A DNA stretch of 64,000 bases from Ditylenchus dipsaci (lineage: Eukaryota > Nematoda > Chromadorea > Rhabditida > Anguinidae), in assembly GCA_004194705.1 (NCBI GenBank), contig SADC01001283.1, positions 930,001 to 994,000 of the forward strand, read 5' to 3'. The notes beneath the pieces are model-generated. The model had not been told where the DNA came from, ran no database searches, and saw nothing but the letters and a program-made list of their open reading frames with translations. Of the stretch, positions 48,340 to 58,500 are shown in pieces; position 1 is the first letter of the stretch; each line of letters begins with the position of its first letter. The translations under genes and the position numbers were made by a program.

Positions 48340-49786
48340 CCCATTTTTGCACGAATAAATTTTCAAAAAAAATGAATTTTTTATTTTTTTTGGGAACGAT
48401 GTATATAGGGGTAATATTATTGGTTTTGTTCTAAAAATGATATCAAAAATAGTGTTTTATCAGTAGAAAGAAGAGTTATGAGTCATCCTATAGCATATGT
48501 TTATGCTTCTTTTTTCTCTTAGTTGATATAGTTCTTTTGAAATACAGCTGGCTATTTTGAAGAAAGAAGGAAGGAAGTCACTTCCCCTTTATCATTTGAT
48601 TTTGTACAACACTTTGTCGACAAATATATTATTTTGCTAAAGTAAATTCGCCTAATATGGGAGAGCTGGTCAATCTCTTCGAGTGTCCATCCTTGTTAGA
48701 GTCGGAGCATGTGGACGTGGAACAAATGGAGATTGTTGCGATCCCTACGGAAGCACAGGACTCTGATGAGGAAGCCATGGAGGTTGAAGAAGTAGAAGTG
48801 GGCGATGAGGAGGAGAGTGTTGATGAGGAGCCGGCAGCGCCAGTAGTAGTGAAAGTTGTGCCTGCACAAGTTATTTTGCAATAATTGTTTATTAGAATTA
48901 TAGAACAGAAAATTGATATCCAGACACGCTAGCCGGCTATTCGAAGTCCAGGAGTGGACACAAGAAAGAGATTTACCTCAGTTCCCTCAGTACAGTGAAT
49001 ACCCGGGCAACTCCCTGGATCCAGAGATAGATCCAGTCGATGTCTTCGAGTTGTTTTTTGACGAAGAAGTACGGGACCATTTGTTGCAGGAGACTAACTC
49101 ATATGGTGGCAGTGATATTGAGTTATCTGAACTAAGGGTTTGTCTCTATCATCTAGGATCCAGATCGAGCAGCCAAACACTGTAGCCTGCTACAGCAAGC
49201 ACATGGGTGGTGTGGACAGAATGGACCAAAATATCAATAACTATAGGGTTTCCATTGGCTCCAAGAAGTGGTGGTGGTCGTGCTTCTGCTTTGGAGTAGA
49301 TACTGCAGTGCACAACGCCTGGCAGTTGTATAGAAAAGTCCACCCTAAGTGGGACTACCTCCAGTTTCGCCGCTATGTTGCCACCTCCTATATGCAAACA
49401 TATGGAAGTCCACTCACAGGACCCGGCCGAAGATCATCCCAAGATAGACAACTAACTTCTAAGCGAGTAAATGAGAGTGTGCGGCTTGACGGGTACAATC
49501 ATTGTATTGCCACAACAGACTTATCTCTTCACTGCGGGTTTGTGATGGGAGAACTAACAAGAAATGCGAAAAATGTAATGTAGGCCTGCATCCTGTACCT
49601 TGCTTCAAAGAATTCCACGTGAAAAACTAATGAAAATAGCAAAATTTCATATTTTTCATTATCAAATGCTATTTTTGACAACATTTTTATAATAAAACCG
49701 GTACTTTTACCCCTGTATATGATGTTTCCAAAGAAATTTTTTTTTGAAATTTTTAGGTTAATTTTCATACCCGTGGAAAAAAGGGG
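48340..49786 (+). mobile_element. piggyBac-family element, internally deleted
   Basis: TTAA lies on both sides (48336-48339, 49787-49790). Termini CCCATTTTTGCACG and, inverted, CCCCTTTTTTCCACGG pair. A subterminal inverted repeat is also present (GATGTATATAGGGGTAAT against TACCCCTGTATATGATG at about 49705-49730). At 1447 bp it is shorter than an autonomous piggyBac (about 2.4 kb), in line with the missing transposase core. Confidence 0.88.
48657..49583 (+). pseudogene. piggyBac transposase remnants (PGBD type)
   Basis: Three coding remnants on one strand. An acidic N-terminus (MGELVNLFECPSLLESEHVD ... DSDEEAMEVEEVE) ends at a stop near 48882. A central-N segment follows (WTQERDLPQFPQYSEYPGN, DPVDVFELFFDEEVRDHLLQ). 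The last is the end of the catalytic domain (VACYSKHMGGVDRMDQNINN, then KKWWWSCFCFGVDTAVHNAW). GGVDRMDQN holds the third catalytic Asp; the region carrying the first two is absent, deleted around 49137-49165. It cannot encode an active enzyme. Confidence 0.85.
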
Positions 49787-49869
49787 TTAAAATGCAAAGC
49801 GTCAAAAACAGACAAACACAGTCAAAAAACAAGTGATAAAACCAAGACCAACTTTCTTTATTCTTTTAT

Positions 49870-50035
49870 TTTTATTCTGGTACAGTTTGATTTTGGCACA
49901 ATTTGCGGTGGCACAATTTGAGTTTGGCACAATTCAAATTAAACAGTGTAATTTGGCACAATTTGCAGTGGCGCAATTTGAATTGGCACAATTTGAATTT
50001 GGCCCAATTTGTGGTGGCACGATGTGATTTGACAC
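49870..50035. repeat. Minisatellite of TTTGGCACAATTTG units
   Basis: About ten diverged copies of a 12-16 bp unit TTTGGCACAATTTGNNGTGG. No inverted partner was found nearby. Confidence 0.75.
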
Positions 50036-50219
50036 AGGCTGCTCTTGCCCAAAAAGTTATGGCGAAAATTTATTCACGCGTTTATATTGGGCCACCCAGT
50101 GAACACCGGTCGCGAAGTTTTGTATGTATTCCGCCACCAAGGATCCAGCTCCTTTCCGTAAGCGCTGCTGAGATTGGTACATTATGGAGCATTTGAACTA
50201 ACTTTGACGGTACTTATTC

Positions 50220-50935
50220 GGTTGGTACCCCCCCCCCCTCTTCTTTTTCCCTTCCATCCTCCTCCGCATGAGTCTGTTCTTCTCACGTTTGAACTTTTAA
50301 AGGGGGGGGGGGGACTTTATATACGCATCGCCTTAGGTCACAGGTTCGACTACCACTGGCTGCAGACCTTATTTTTTTTCTCCTTTTATTTACAAGTTTA
50401 GTGTCAAAATGTAGCCAAGCTTCTGAGCTTTCATTTGAGCTATCATACAGATGAATAGTTGGTCTAAAGTTAGGGCTAAAATATAAAAAATCCAATTCGG
50501 TGAAATCCTCAATAGAACTATGCCAGTACTTTTCGGTAGTATCCTGGAAGTGACATTTTTCCCCAATTTAAATTTACATACTCATTTGCAACCTTACACT
50601 CAAAATGTAGCCCCGCTTCTTGCCGTCATTTTCAACATACGGTTGTATAAAATAATGTAAATTGAAATCTCAAAAAAATTTAGTTCCTAGTGCGCGTTAT
50701 TTTGGATAGTTTCCTTTAATTTTGGTAGTCATTGCCAAAAATCGCAAAATTGAGGCAGTTGATGACAGCAAAGCAGTGCTGGAAATGGTTGCAATCAATT
50801 GCTAGATGATTTTTGGACCTGAAAAACAAAAAACTTACTAAAAAATTAAATTAAAACACCCCCAGAGGGACTAGAACTTTCGACAAAAGGCGATGCGTAT
50901 ATAAAGTCCCCCCCCCCTTTTAAGACAGCTGTAAA
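50220..50935. repeat. Pair of SINE-like heads in inverted orientation
   Basis: A head TTTTAAAGGGGGG-ACTTTATATACGCATCGCC with B-box-like GGTTCGACTACCACTGG (50298-50365) is facing an inverted copy at 50870-50930. The inverted copy carries the body shared with 11336-11585 (50690-50835; AGTGCTGGAAATGGTTGCAA). Tandem CCCCCC/GGGGGG tracts precede each head. Confidence 0.6.
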
Positions 50936-51167
50936 TTTTCTCACGTTATTGCAATCGTATAAAAATATTTGAGTCGGCAGTAATATACGCGATCCTAGCC
51001 TTTGCCTAACCACATGCCTAAATAACAAAAACGATGTTGCTTCGTAAAATCGCACATATTCTAGGGTAAAGCCGAGTTTTTTATAGATCTAATTAAATTA
51101 AAATGCTTATTTAAAAAACTAGTAGAAAAAACTAATTTAAAGCTACCTCAAAGGAGAGGGATAAGCC

Positions 51168-51300
51168 ATTTATGGCTTGTTCACGTTGTTAGAGCTAGAG
51201 TTCGAGTTAGAGTTCGGGATTTTGGTTACGTGAACACCTCTGACCCTAACTCTAACTCGAACTTTAACTCTAACAACGTGAACAAGCCATTAGGCTTGGA
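51168..51300. repeat. Palindrome of AGAGTTCGAGTT words
   Basis: GGCTTGTTCACGTTGTTAGA and its inverse TAACAACGTGAACAAGCC enclose AGAGTTCGAGTTAGAGTTCG-type direct repeats. Confidence 0.8.
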
Positions 51301-51370
51301 AAAGTTGCTTCGGTTCATTCATTTACAAAAATTTTTTGATATTTTTTGATTTTTCACAAAATCAAATGGG

Positions 51371-51680
51371 AAAGTGTATCCGGTCGTTGTATCCGCTCGT
51401 AATTGTATCCGGTCGTTGTATCTGGTCATAATGTGTATCCGGTTGTAGGGCAGTCGTTCGATCCCGCATGCGTGCACTTTACTTTTTTTGCTTTTTCGAT
51501 CAGTTCTAGGGTAATTTGGGTCGCTGATTTCGAAATAGGGACAAAGCTTCTTTAAGCTACCAAGAAGACTTTTTTCTGCTGCAAATACTGTTGCTGCGAA
51601 AAGACTTTTTCTTGCTGCAAGAAAAAATCTATTTGCAGCAGAAAAAAGTATTTTTCGTAACAGAAAAAAGCTTTAAAAAG
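51371..51680. repeat. TTGTATCCGGTCG minisatellite, B-box-like site and TTGCTGC palindrome
   Basis: Five TTGTATCCGGTCG-like units (51374-51445) are followed by CAGTCGTTCGATCCCGCATG, which resembles a tRNA B-box. A small palindrome with CTGCTGCAAATACTG and TTTGCAGCAGAAAAAAG (51555-51680) is related to the arms at 7.9-9.0 kb. Confidence 0.55.
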
Positions 51681-51859
51681 ACCTCTAAATTTTTCTCCAT
51701 CCTAGGTATATTCCCTTGATAACGCTCGCGCCAGAACAGGCAGTAAGCAGTATACAGTAGGTACGTGACGTAATTTCGTCGCGCCCAAAATTTCGTCGCA
51801 TGTTTTGATCACTGGAGCTGGGCAAAAAGAGCCTCTCTACACATTTTTTATCATGAGTC

Positions 51860-51965
51860 TTACTCGGAATCATGTCTAAGGTAAGTGAGTGCGCGCATCT
51901 CTAACTCTCAAGCCCCCTGCGCCCCGAAGGGGCGCAGGGGGCTTGGAGTTCCCATGCTGGAGCCA
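51860..51965. repeat. GC-rich hairpin element
   Basis: A perfect hairpin AAGCCCCCTGCGCCCC / GGGGCGCAGGGGGCTT is flanked by GGTAAGTGAGTGCGCGCATC. Near copies are at 57600-57686 and 59862-59995, and a degraded one at 23880-23985. Its GC content stands out against the AT-rich window. Confidence 0.75.
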
Positions 51966-52207
51966 TAGCTAGAGCTTGAGTTCGAACTGACGGTACGCAA
52001 CATCTTTTTGGAGAAAATTTCACGATAAAGGAGAAAACTTTACGATAACGTGTCAGCACCGTAGAAAAACCGACAAAAATATAGGCGAAACCGGGTGCCT
52101 AATCTAAGCAACGCTTCCAAAAATTTTTATTGCAGCAACACTTCAACAACAACAAATCAATAATCAGTAGAACAGTGTCTGCGGAAATTGAATTCGTCAG
52201 CAGCACC

Positions 52208-53852
52208 TTCAGTTGCAGCCAGCAGCACCACCATCAGAGCCTTCATCCGGATGAGCACGATGAAGACAATCAGGCGTAGCATGATCTTCGTGTCCGCAAA
52301 CATCGCATCCAGAACCAGCATGAGGACAATCCGCAGTAAGATGATCATCTTGGCCGTAGATATCGCATAGAAATTATTCTTTGATTGTTTCCTGATGCGG
52401 ACAATCTTTCCCGCCATGCTCACTTGAACGACGAAATTCGCACACTAAATCGGCAATAAAAATTTTTATCGAACAAACGAATCACTGACTTACCGTCAGA
52501 ACCCCGCAATTGACACTTCCAAGTTGGATGATGGTGGAACCAGCAGAAGTCACATGCACGAATGGATCGACCAGTGTCTAAATGAAAGTGTAAAATGAAC
52601 GGAGACTATATGCTGAATTCTACCTCGCCGCATTTGCCCGCCGACAATGTTCTTGACATAGCTTTCAATTCCAGCAACGCTTTCCATCTTAGCCGCACGC
52701 TTGCGATTTCGAATAGGAGCTGCGGCAACCTGCGATCGATATTCCGGAGTGTAGAGGTCTTTCACTCTCCAATCCTTGTCTTCACCAGGACCATGACGAC
52801 CACCTGCATCATAAGTGAACTTGTAGCCAACATTGGGCATCCTACTTAGCAACTCTTGAGGCATCAATGGCACGGCAGACTCGGTATCATTGCCATCAGG
52901 ACCCGAGGAGCGGGGAACGAGGAATTGCGGATGACGAGCATACAGCTGACGGCGGAATTCTTCGACCAGATCACCATCTCTTGCGTAAGCCTGATCCACC
53001 AGAGTCCTTCGCGCAGCTTTGTCGAAAGGCTTTTTACTGTACATGATACGGCGAGTTTCCTGACGGCCATCCCAGTGGAAATAGTATTCCCCAGTCGGAT
53101 CTCCAAATATCTGGCGGTGGACACGGCGATCGAGAGCGTCAGCGACAGGGCCTTCCGGAAAATTCACCAACCTGAAAAAAGTGATGTAAATAAAATTTTA
53201 TAAACTTTTTGTTAGCAAGGAGCGTACCATGTAGAGCACTCGACGGAAGCGTGACCAGTTTCCCGGCAAAACAGACAAGGTATGGTAGGCCATTCCAAAT
53301 GCGCACTTGAACAATTGTATTGTTAAATGGAAGATAAACCAGCAAAAGATAATCACCGTAAGGAAGGACTTGAATTTTGGTTGACCTCATCGTTGATGTG
53401 GAAGTAGTAGCGTCGAGTTGGTAGCCCTCCAGTGCCTTGCAATCGCCAAATTTGATCGACAACTGAAGCAAAATCTATAATAAACTAAACAGGAACCGTA
53501 ATTCTCACTCACCCTTTCTCCAGGGCCGCGCAGCATCGTAGAGATGCTTGTACAGACAGTTGCGCTTCTCATGTGAACCCCGCTCTCCGCAAATGTAGCA
53601 ATCGTGCAGCTCGATCCCAGGTTGAGGAAGATGTCTGAAAAGAAACGGTTAACTGTGAAAGGTAAAATAACGCAGAAACTTACTGGCCGGGCAGTTGAAG
53701 TATATGTGGCCTCTGTATCCACACAAAAAGCAGAACCTGCCATCCCACCAGTCGAACGCGTTGGAGAGCATGTTGGCATTATTCACTGGACATTCCGAAG
53801 CGATATGGCCGACCACGTTGCAGACGTAGCATCTATTCAGCATTGCCTCGGG
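52208..53852 (-). CDS. CCHC zinc-knuckle protein, ZCCHC7/AIR-like, possibly decaying
   Basis: Exons 53684-53852, 53513-53634, 53357-53462, 53228-53305, 52624-53171, 52495-52577 and 52374- or 52208-52444. Knuckles in order are CYVCNVVGHIASEC, CFLCGYRGHIYFNC, CYICGERGSHEKRNC, CLFCRETGHASVEC and CDFCWFHHHPTWKC. The last exon carries CEFRRSSEHGGKDC, CDIYGQDDHLTADC and CDVCGHEDHATPDC. QIWRLQGTGGLPTRRYYFHI resembles the segment between knuckles of ZCCHC7, an RNA-binding subunit of the TRAMP polyadenylation complex, so that identity is tentative. Odd points are the Arg and Tyr in place of second cysteines and an in-frame TAA at 52374 before the last two knuckles. The first exon junction (53684/53634) is out of phase, and the 5' end runs into a GGGGTAATTACCCC repeat. 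Knuckle proteins can also be transposon-derived. Confidence 0.65.
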
Positions 53853-53854
53853 CT

Positions 53855-54075
53855 GGGGGTAAGGGTAATTACCCTCAGAAGTTTGGGGTAATTACCCCAA
53901 AAAATGGGGTGTGTTCATTTAATACGGGGTGGGGGTAATTACCCCATTTTCGGGGGTAATTACCACCGGGTATTCATTTACTACCAGCCATTTTGGTAGT
54001 GAATGAACATACCCCTGATTTTGGGGGTATATACCATATGGGTACTTACCCCCAAAATTGATACCCCTGTACGCC
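53855..54075. repeat. Palindromic GGGGTAATTACCCC minisatellite
   Basis: Repeated GGGGGTAATTACCCC units and GTGAATGAACATACCCC / GGTATTCATTTACTACC segments form a locally self-complementary tract. It replaces the expected upstream sequence of the zinc-knuckle gene. Confidence 0.78.
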
Positions 54076-54173
54076 AGCGAACACCAACACCACCTGCGAA
54101 ATACTCCAGATCAGAATTAAGGGTCGTTTGTAGTGACAAACCTCTAAAAAAGTCTTCATTCGTGTTTGGTCAT

Positions 54174-54521
54174 CTACCCTGGGTTTCTGGTGATTTCTGA
54201 TCGAACAGAGGGGTATGTACTTTCGACACCTAGGAGTACAGGGTGACGCGAAAAAACGCGGCCATTTGAAAATTTTTTGCGTAGGTAGCTCCTTGCCACA
54301 TCAATTTCCCCAAGAAAATCGATGGCAGTAGTTAATCTATCTAGGAGCTTTGTGGTGTTTCTCTTTATCACAGCCGGCATTGTTGAGGAGGTTTCCGAGG
54401 GCTTGCCACTCAAAAATCGGAAACCGACCGGGCAACGGGTTACGTACTTCAATTTTTTAAGGTGGCCGAATTTTTTCGGACCACCCTGCATACCAGAGTT
54501 TCTCCATGCGGTAGGCCCCAA
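54174..54521 (-). other. Unassigned open frame, doubtful
   Basis: A 115-codon open frame, more GC-rich than its surroundings (KKLKYVTRCPVGFRFLSG, TTKLLDRLTTAIDFLGEID). I recognise no family. Its 5' part overlaps the CATACCAGAGTTTCTCCATG repeat shared with 24825, 57540 and 60020. It may be a fragment of an unrecognised transposon gene. Confidence 0.2.
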
Positions 54522-54579
54522 TTAGCAAAATGATGTTCAAATCCCATCTTTTTGGGGTCTCCAGGTACTAATCAATTTA

Positions 54580-55030
54580 TTGAGGTAAAATATGCGACGA
54601 AATTATGGTCGCGACGAAATTATGGCCGCGACGAAATTATGTCCGTGTCCGTCAAAAAATGTATATCCCGCCTCAAATTTATTTTTGCCTACTCAAATTT
54701 AAATTTCGCACAAAATGTGTAAATCTCCCATCAAATTTAAAATTTTCGCACCCATAAATCCATTTTTACATCTCCCAATGGATTTTTTGTGTAGAATACG
54801 TCAATCTCAGTAGTGAACACAGTTATTGTACTAATTAGCACCATTTTCGCAGAAATTTTATGTGTCGAAAAGTTATATTGGAACATTTGTTTAAAAAAAA
54901 TACTGCGAGAACAGTTCTAATTAGTGTAATAACTGCGTTCATTACTGAAATTTACGTATTCTACACAAAAAGTCTACTTGGAGAGGTAAAAATAGATTCA
55001 AGGGTGTGAAAATTTTTAATTTTAGGGGGC
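54580..55030. repeat. Minisatellite-armed foldback (ACGAAATTATG / CAAATTTAAAATTT)
   Basis: Tandem GCGACGAAATTATGGTC units (54590-54650) precede an inverted pair. Arm one contains TTTTGTGTAGAATACGT, CAGTTATTGTACTAATTAG; arm two the reverse (CTAATTAGTGTAATAACTG, ACGTATTCTACACAAAAAG). Confidence 0.7.
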
Positions 55031-55553
55031 TAAAAAAGTAGGGAAATAGGTACTTAGAGTTCAAAAAATTCGCTATTCGATGTGTCCCCACCCTTTCTTA
55101 AGCGATATAAAAAATCACTTTCTACAATAATAATGAAACGTGATTACCACATGAAACCAAGTTATAAAAAAAAGAATTAGCGCTCATCCAACTTTTCAGC
55201 TAAAAACCAATCCACTGGAAAACGTTGAAGATTCAATTTGTAGGCGCGATCCACGGCAACAAGAGAGCTAGATAAACTGAGAAATAATTGAAGAAAGAGC
55301 TAACAAAAATATCGGTAGTTTTGCTGATTGTGAAGCTAGCTATTAACATATTAACCAGCATCAACTGCTGCCTCAACTCATGCATCAATCAAGATGCGCT
55401 TCGTCAGGTTGGCCATGTTGTAAGAATATTATAACGCACAGTTTATAAATTAAAAGCTTAATATTTTACTCACTGAAACAAAAATGACATCCCTACATAA
55501 CAGCACACAACACAGTCTATGGCACAAGGCCTCAATATTCAACGACACATACT

Positions 55554-58500
55554 TCAACAAACGAATGGAATAATAGGAGTGCGGTTCTTAGGATAGTTTG
55601 GAAAATCTTTCTTATATGCTCGGTGCTTTCCATTAGCCCAAACCTTCATTTGAGCAAATCCAAGGAGAGTGAACATAGCGGCTATAAATGGTGAGCTGAT
55701 GATGTTCAAAACCAAAATAAAAAACCCAACCTGGCAAGCACTGAGTCATCAATGTGAAAGATGTCCAGGCGGCAACTGAGAAGAAATTTTAAAAAAATCT
55801 CTGAGGTGATATGACCACTAACCCTCGTAGGTGTAGTTCGGACAGCTAACTAAATTGTAGAGCTGAGTCAGAGGGTTTGAATTTGGATAAGGCACTTTTC
55901 TTTCCTTGGATCCAGCAGGACGGAGGTCTCGCAACAATATGTGGATTGAATAATTGCCTGAACACACTCATAAGAACACTCAGAAACCCCAAAATTGTTC
56001 ACATACCAAGCTCGCTAATCAAAAATCCAACCAATCCTAAAATATTAACGCATTTTGATCACAAGTTCTAGAAAACCCTACCAAGATAAATTTGAGCAGA
56101 GCCAAATGTAGGTATGGAGTAGTATGGATGGTTGACGAAGTACGAGACGAAGGCAGCGAATCCCCAATAGTAGGTGCAGTTCTGGAATATGAAATGTGAA
56201 GAAACAAAAGCACACATGAATTTTTTTAAGCACAGGGTACTTCCATACCAGAAACAATTTACAAATCGAATTCCCTTAAAAAATTCAGACAAATTTTTAA
56301 ATAAATACTCATTTGTGCTTCAGGGCGATCGTACCAAGTACGGGGCGTTTGAGCACTCAACAAAAATTACCTTGAACAGGTTTGTGATCGGCATTGTCCC
56401 TGAAAATAGACGGATCTCAAATGTTTTATCGAAAATCAAAAGGTATCGAAAATCAAAAATTGAAAATCACTAACCATTGCTGAAGCGATGGACAAACTGT
56501 GTTTCATAAAGTCGTTTAGCATAGTGGAGAGAATGGCAGAGCAATGCTAGAGTCACTACATGAGATACAGGCTGACTGGATGCACCTGCATCAAAAGAGT
56601 TGATCTTCACCAGCAATCCAAAAATAAATTCTACCTGCTCCATAGATAAACCAGGGACGAAGATAGAAGAGTGGGTAAACACATAGTGGACCAGCATACT
56701 CCATTAAGAACACCTGAGACGAAAAAAGTAAGTCAGGAAATCGATTACACTGGAAAACAGATCCCAACCGTTTTCCATGCAATCTGTGGACCCAAGTCGC
56801 GGTAGTAGAGCTGCGCATTGTTTGAAGGCAAGTTTAGACTCGAGACCGTATCTTCATCACGAAGTCCTTTTCCACGTGGATCCAAGCGAAGAGCTATGCC
56901 TGGAAAACAAAAATTTTAAAGTTTTAAACAGGTTTTATAATAATGTGCCATTGGCAGCCATTTCAGTGTTTATCGCACAAAATAAAGATCGGTCGGTATT
57001 TCTGTTACAGTATACTATACCGTCAGCACTTTTAGTTATTTTCATCACAAATTTCAAATCTCGGTATCGATGTTAGTGCCGAAATTAGGGATGATTGCGG
57101 CTGCGGTGCGACTACCATTTTGGTAGGACGTGATAACCTATATTTTGATTAGTTTCGAAAATTCTATTTTTACCGAGGCGCGACTGATAGTCAGGGCATG
57201 ACCATGAAATAGATTGTTCTAACACTCTGAATACGGCTCGATCACAATCCTGAAATCTGACACCGGATTTGTGCTCTGCACGACAATCGGGCACTTGTTT
57301 ACTTGGGGGTGCCCCTTTTTTTGGTCAATTTTTATACGCTAAAACTAATAAAAAAGTAGATTCCAAACAATTTCCGCACTAAAAAATGCGTTTTCAAAAC
57401 AAATTTTGGTTACGATAAGTTGACCGATTGCCTTGGTCCCCAAAGCTAAATACACCAAAAAGGGTATTTGGATACCCTTAAAAATATCGAAAAGATGGGA
57501 TTTGAACATAGTTTTGTTAGCTGGGGCCTACCGCATAAAGAAACTCTGGTATGCATATATTTTTATGCATCCAGAGTCACTTACGAGTGATTTGTGTCTA
57601 AGGTATGTGAGTGCGCGCATCTCTAACCAACCCCTTCGGGGGCGCGGGGGGCTTGGTTGGTTAGAGATGCGCGCACTCACTTACCTTAAAGGGCCATTGC
57701 CGTCTCCGACAACGGTTGTCCCCCGCCAATTCAAATTTTTTCTTCATTGTTGGATTTGCGTACGAATTTTCCAACTTGGTTTCTAACAAAACTATACCTA
57801 AAATTAATTCCTAGGCCTTGTTTTGTTAGAAACCAAGCTAAAAATTCCGTACAGAAGTTGAATGATTAGGCAAAAAAATTTGAATTGGCGGGGGACAATT
57901 CAAAACAGGTGGCAATGGCCCTTTAAACATAATTCAGAGCAAGACTCTTGATCAAAAATACATATAACCTTTTTGCCAAGCTCCAGCGACCAAAACGCGG
58001 TAGGATACCTTAATACCCGATATTTTAGCTTAGGGGACCAAGGCAATCGTCAACTTATGGTAACCAAAATTTTTTTGAAAACCTATTTTTAGTGCGAAAA
58101 TTGTTTGGAAACTACTTTTTTTATCGGTTTTAGCGTATAAAATTACTTAGAAGACGTCTAAACACTATTCATAGTTGACCAAAAAAGGGGCCCCCAAGTA
58201 AACAAGTTCCGAAAGTCGACCATGCTGAGCACGAATCCGTTGTCAGATTTCAGGGTCGTGACCGTGATTTTTTTTTTCAAAAAATGCCTTGTTCTCATCT
58301 GTTGTTGTTACAAAAATTTCAAAAGGTAAAGGGGGACCAAGGCAAAAAAGTGATTTTTTCGCAGAAGTCACTTAACACCAAATTTTTTTTCCAATCCGAT
58401 TGGGTGAGTCCGATCGGGTTGGTCACAAGTCTTTAGAAGTCCCAGTAGTGCGAGTGTCGTTATAGTTGTGGTCGGGTTTTTTTATCCGGCAATACATCGG

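Noticed and set aside
51190..51290. Interstitial telomere repeat
   Set aside because: The AGAGTTCGAGTT words are arranged as a palindrome and do not match nematode TTAGGC telomere repeats.
54174..54521. Stand-alone protein gene
   Set aside because: No family motif, no splice context, and overlap with a dispersed repeat. Kept only as a doubtful open frame.
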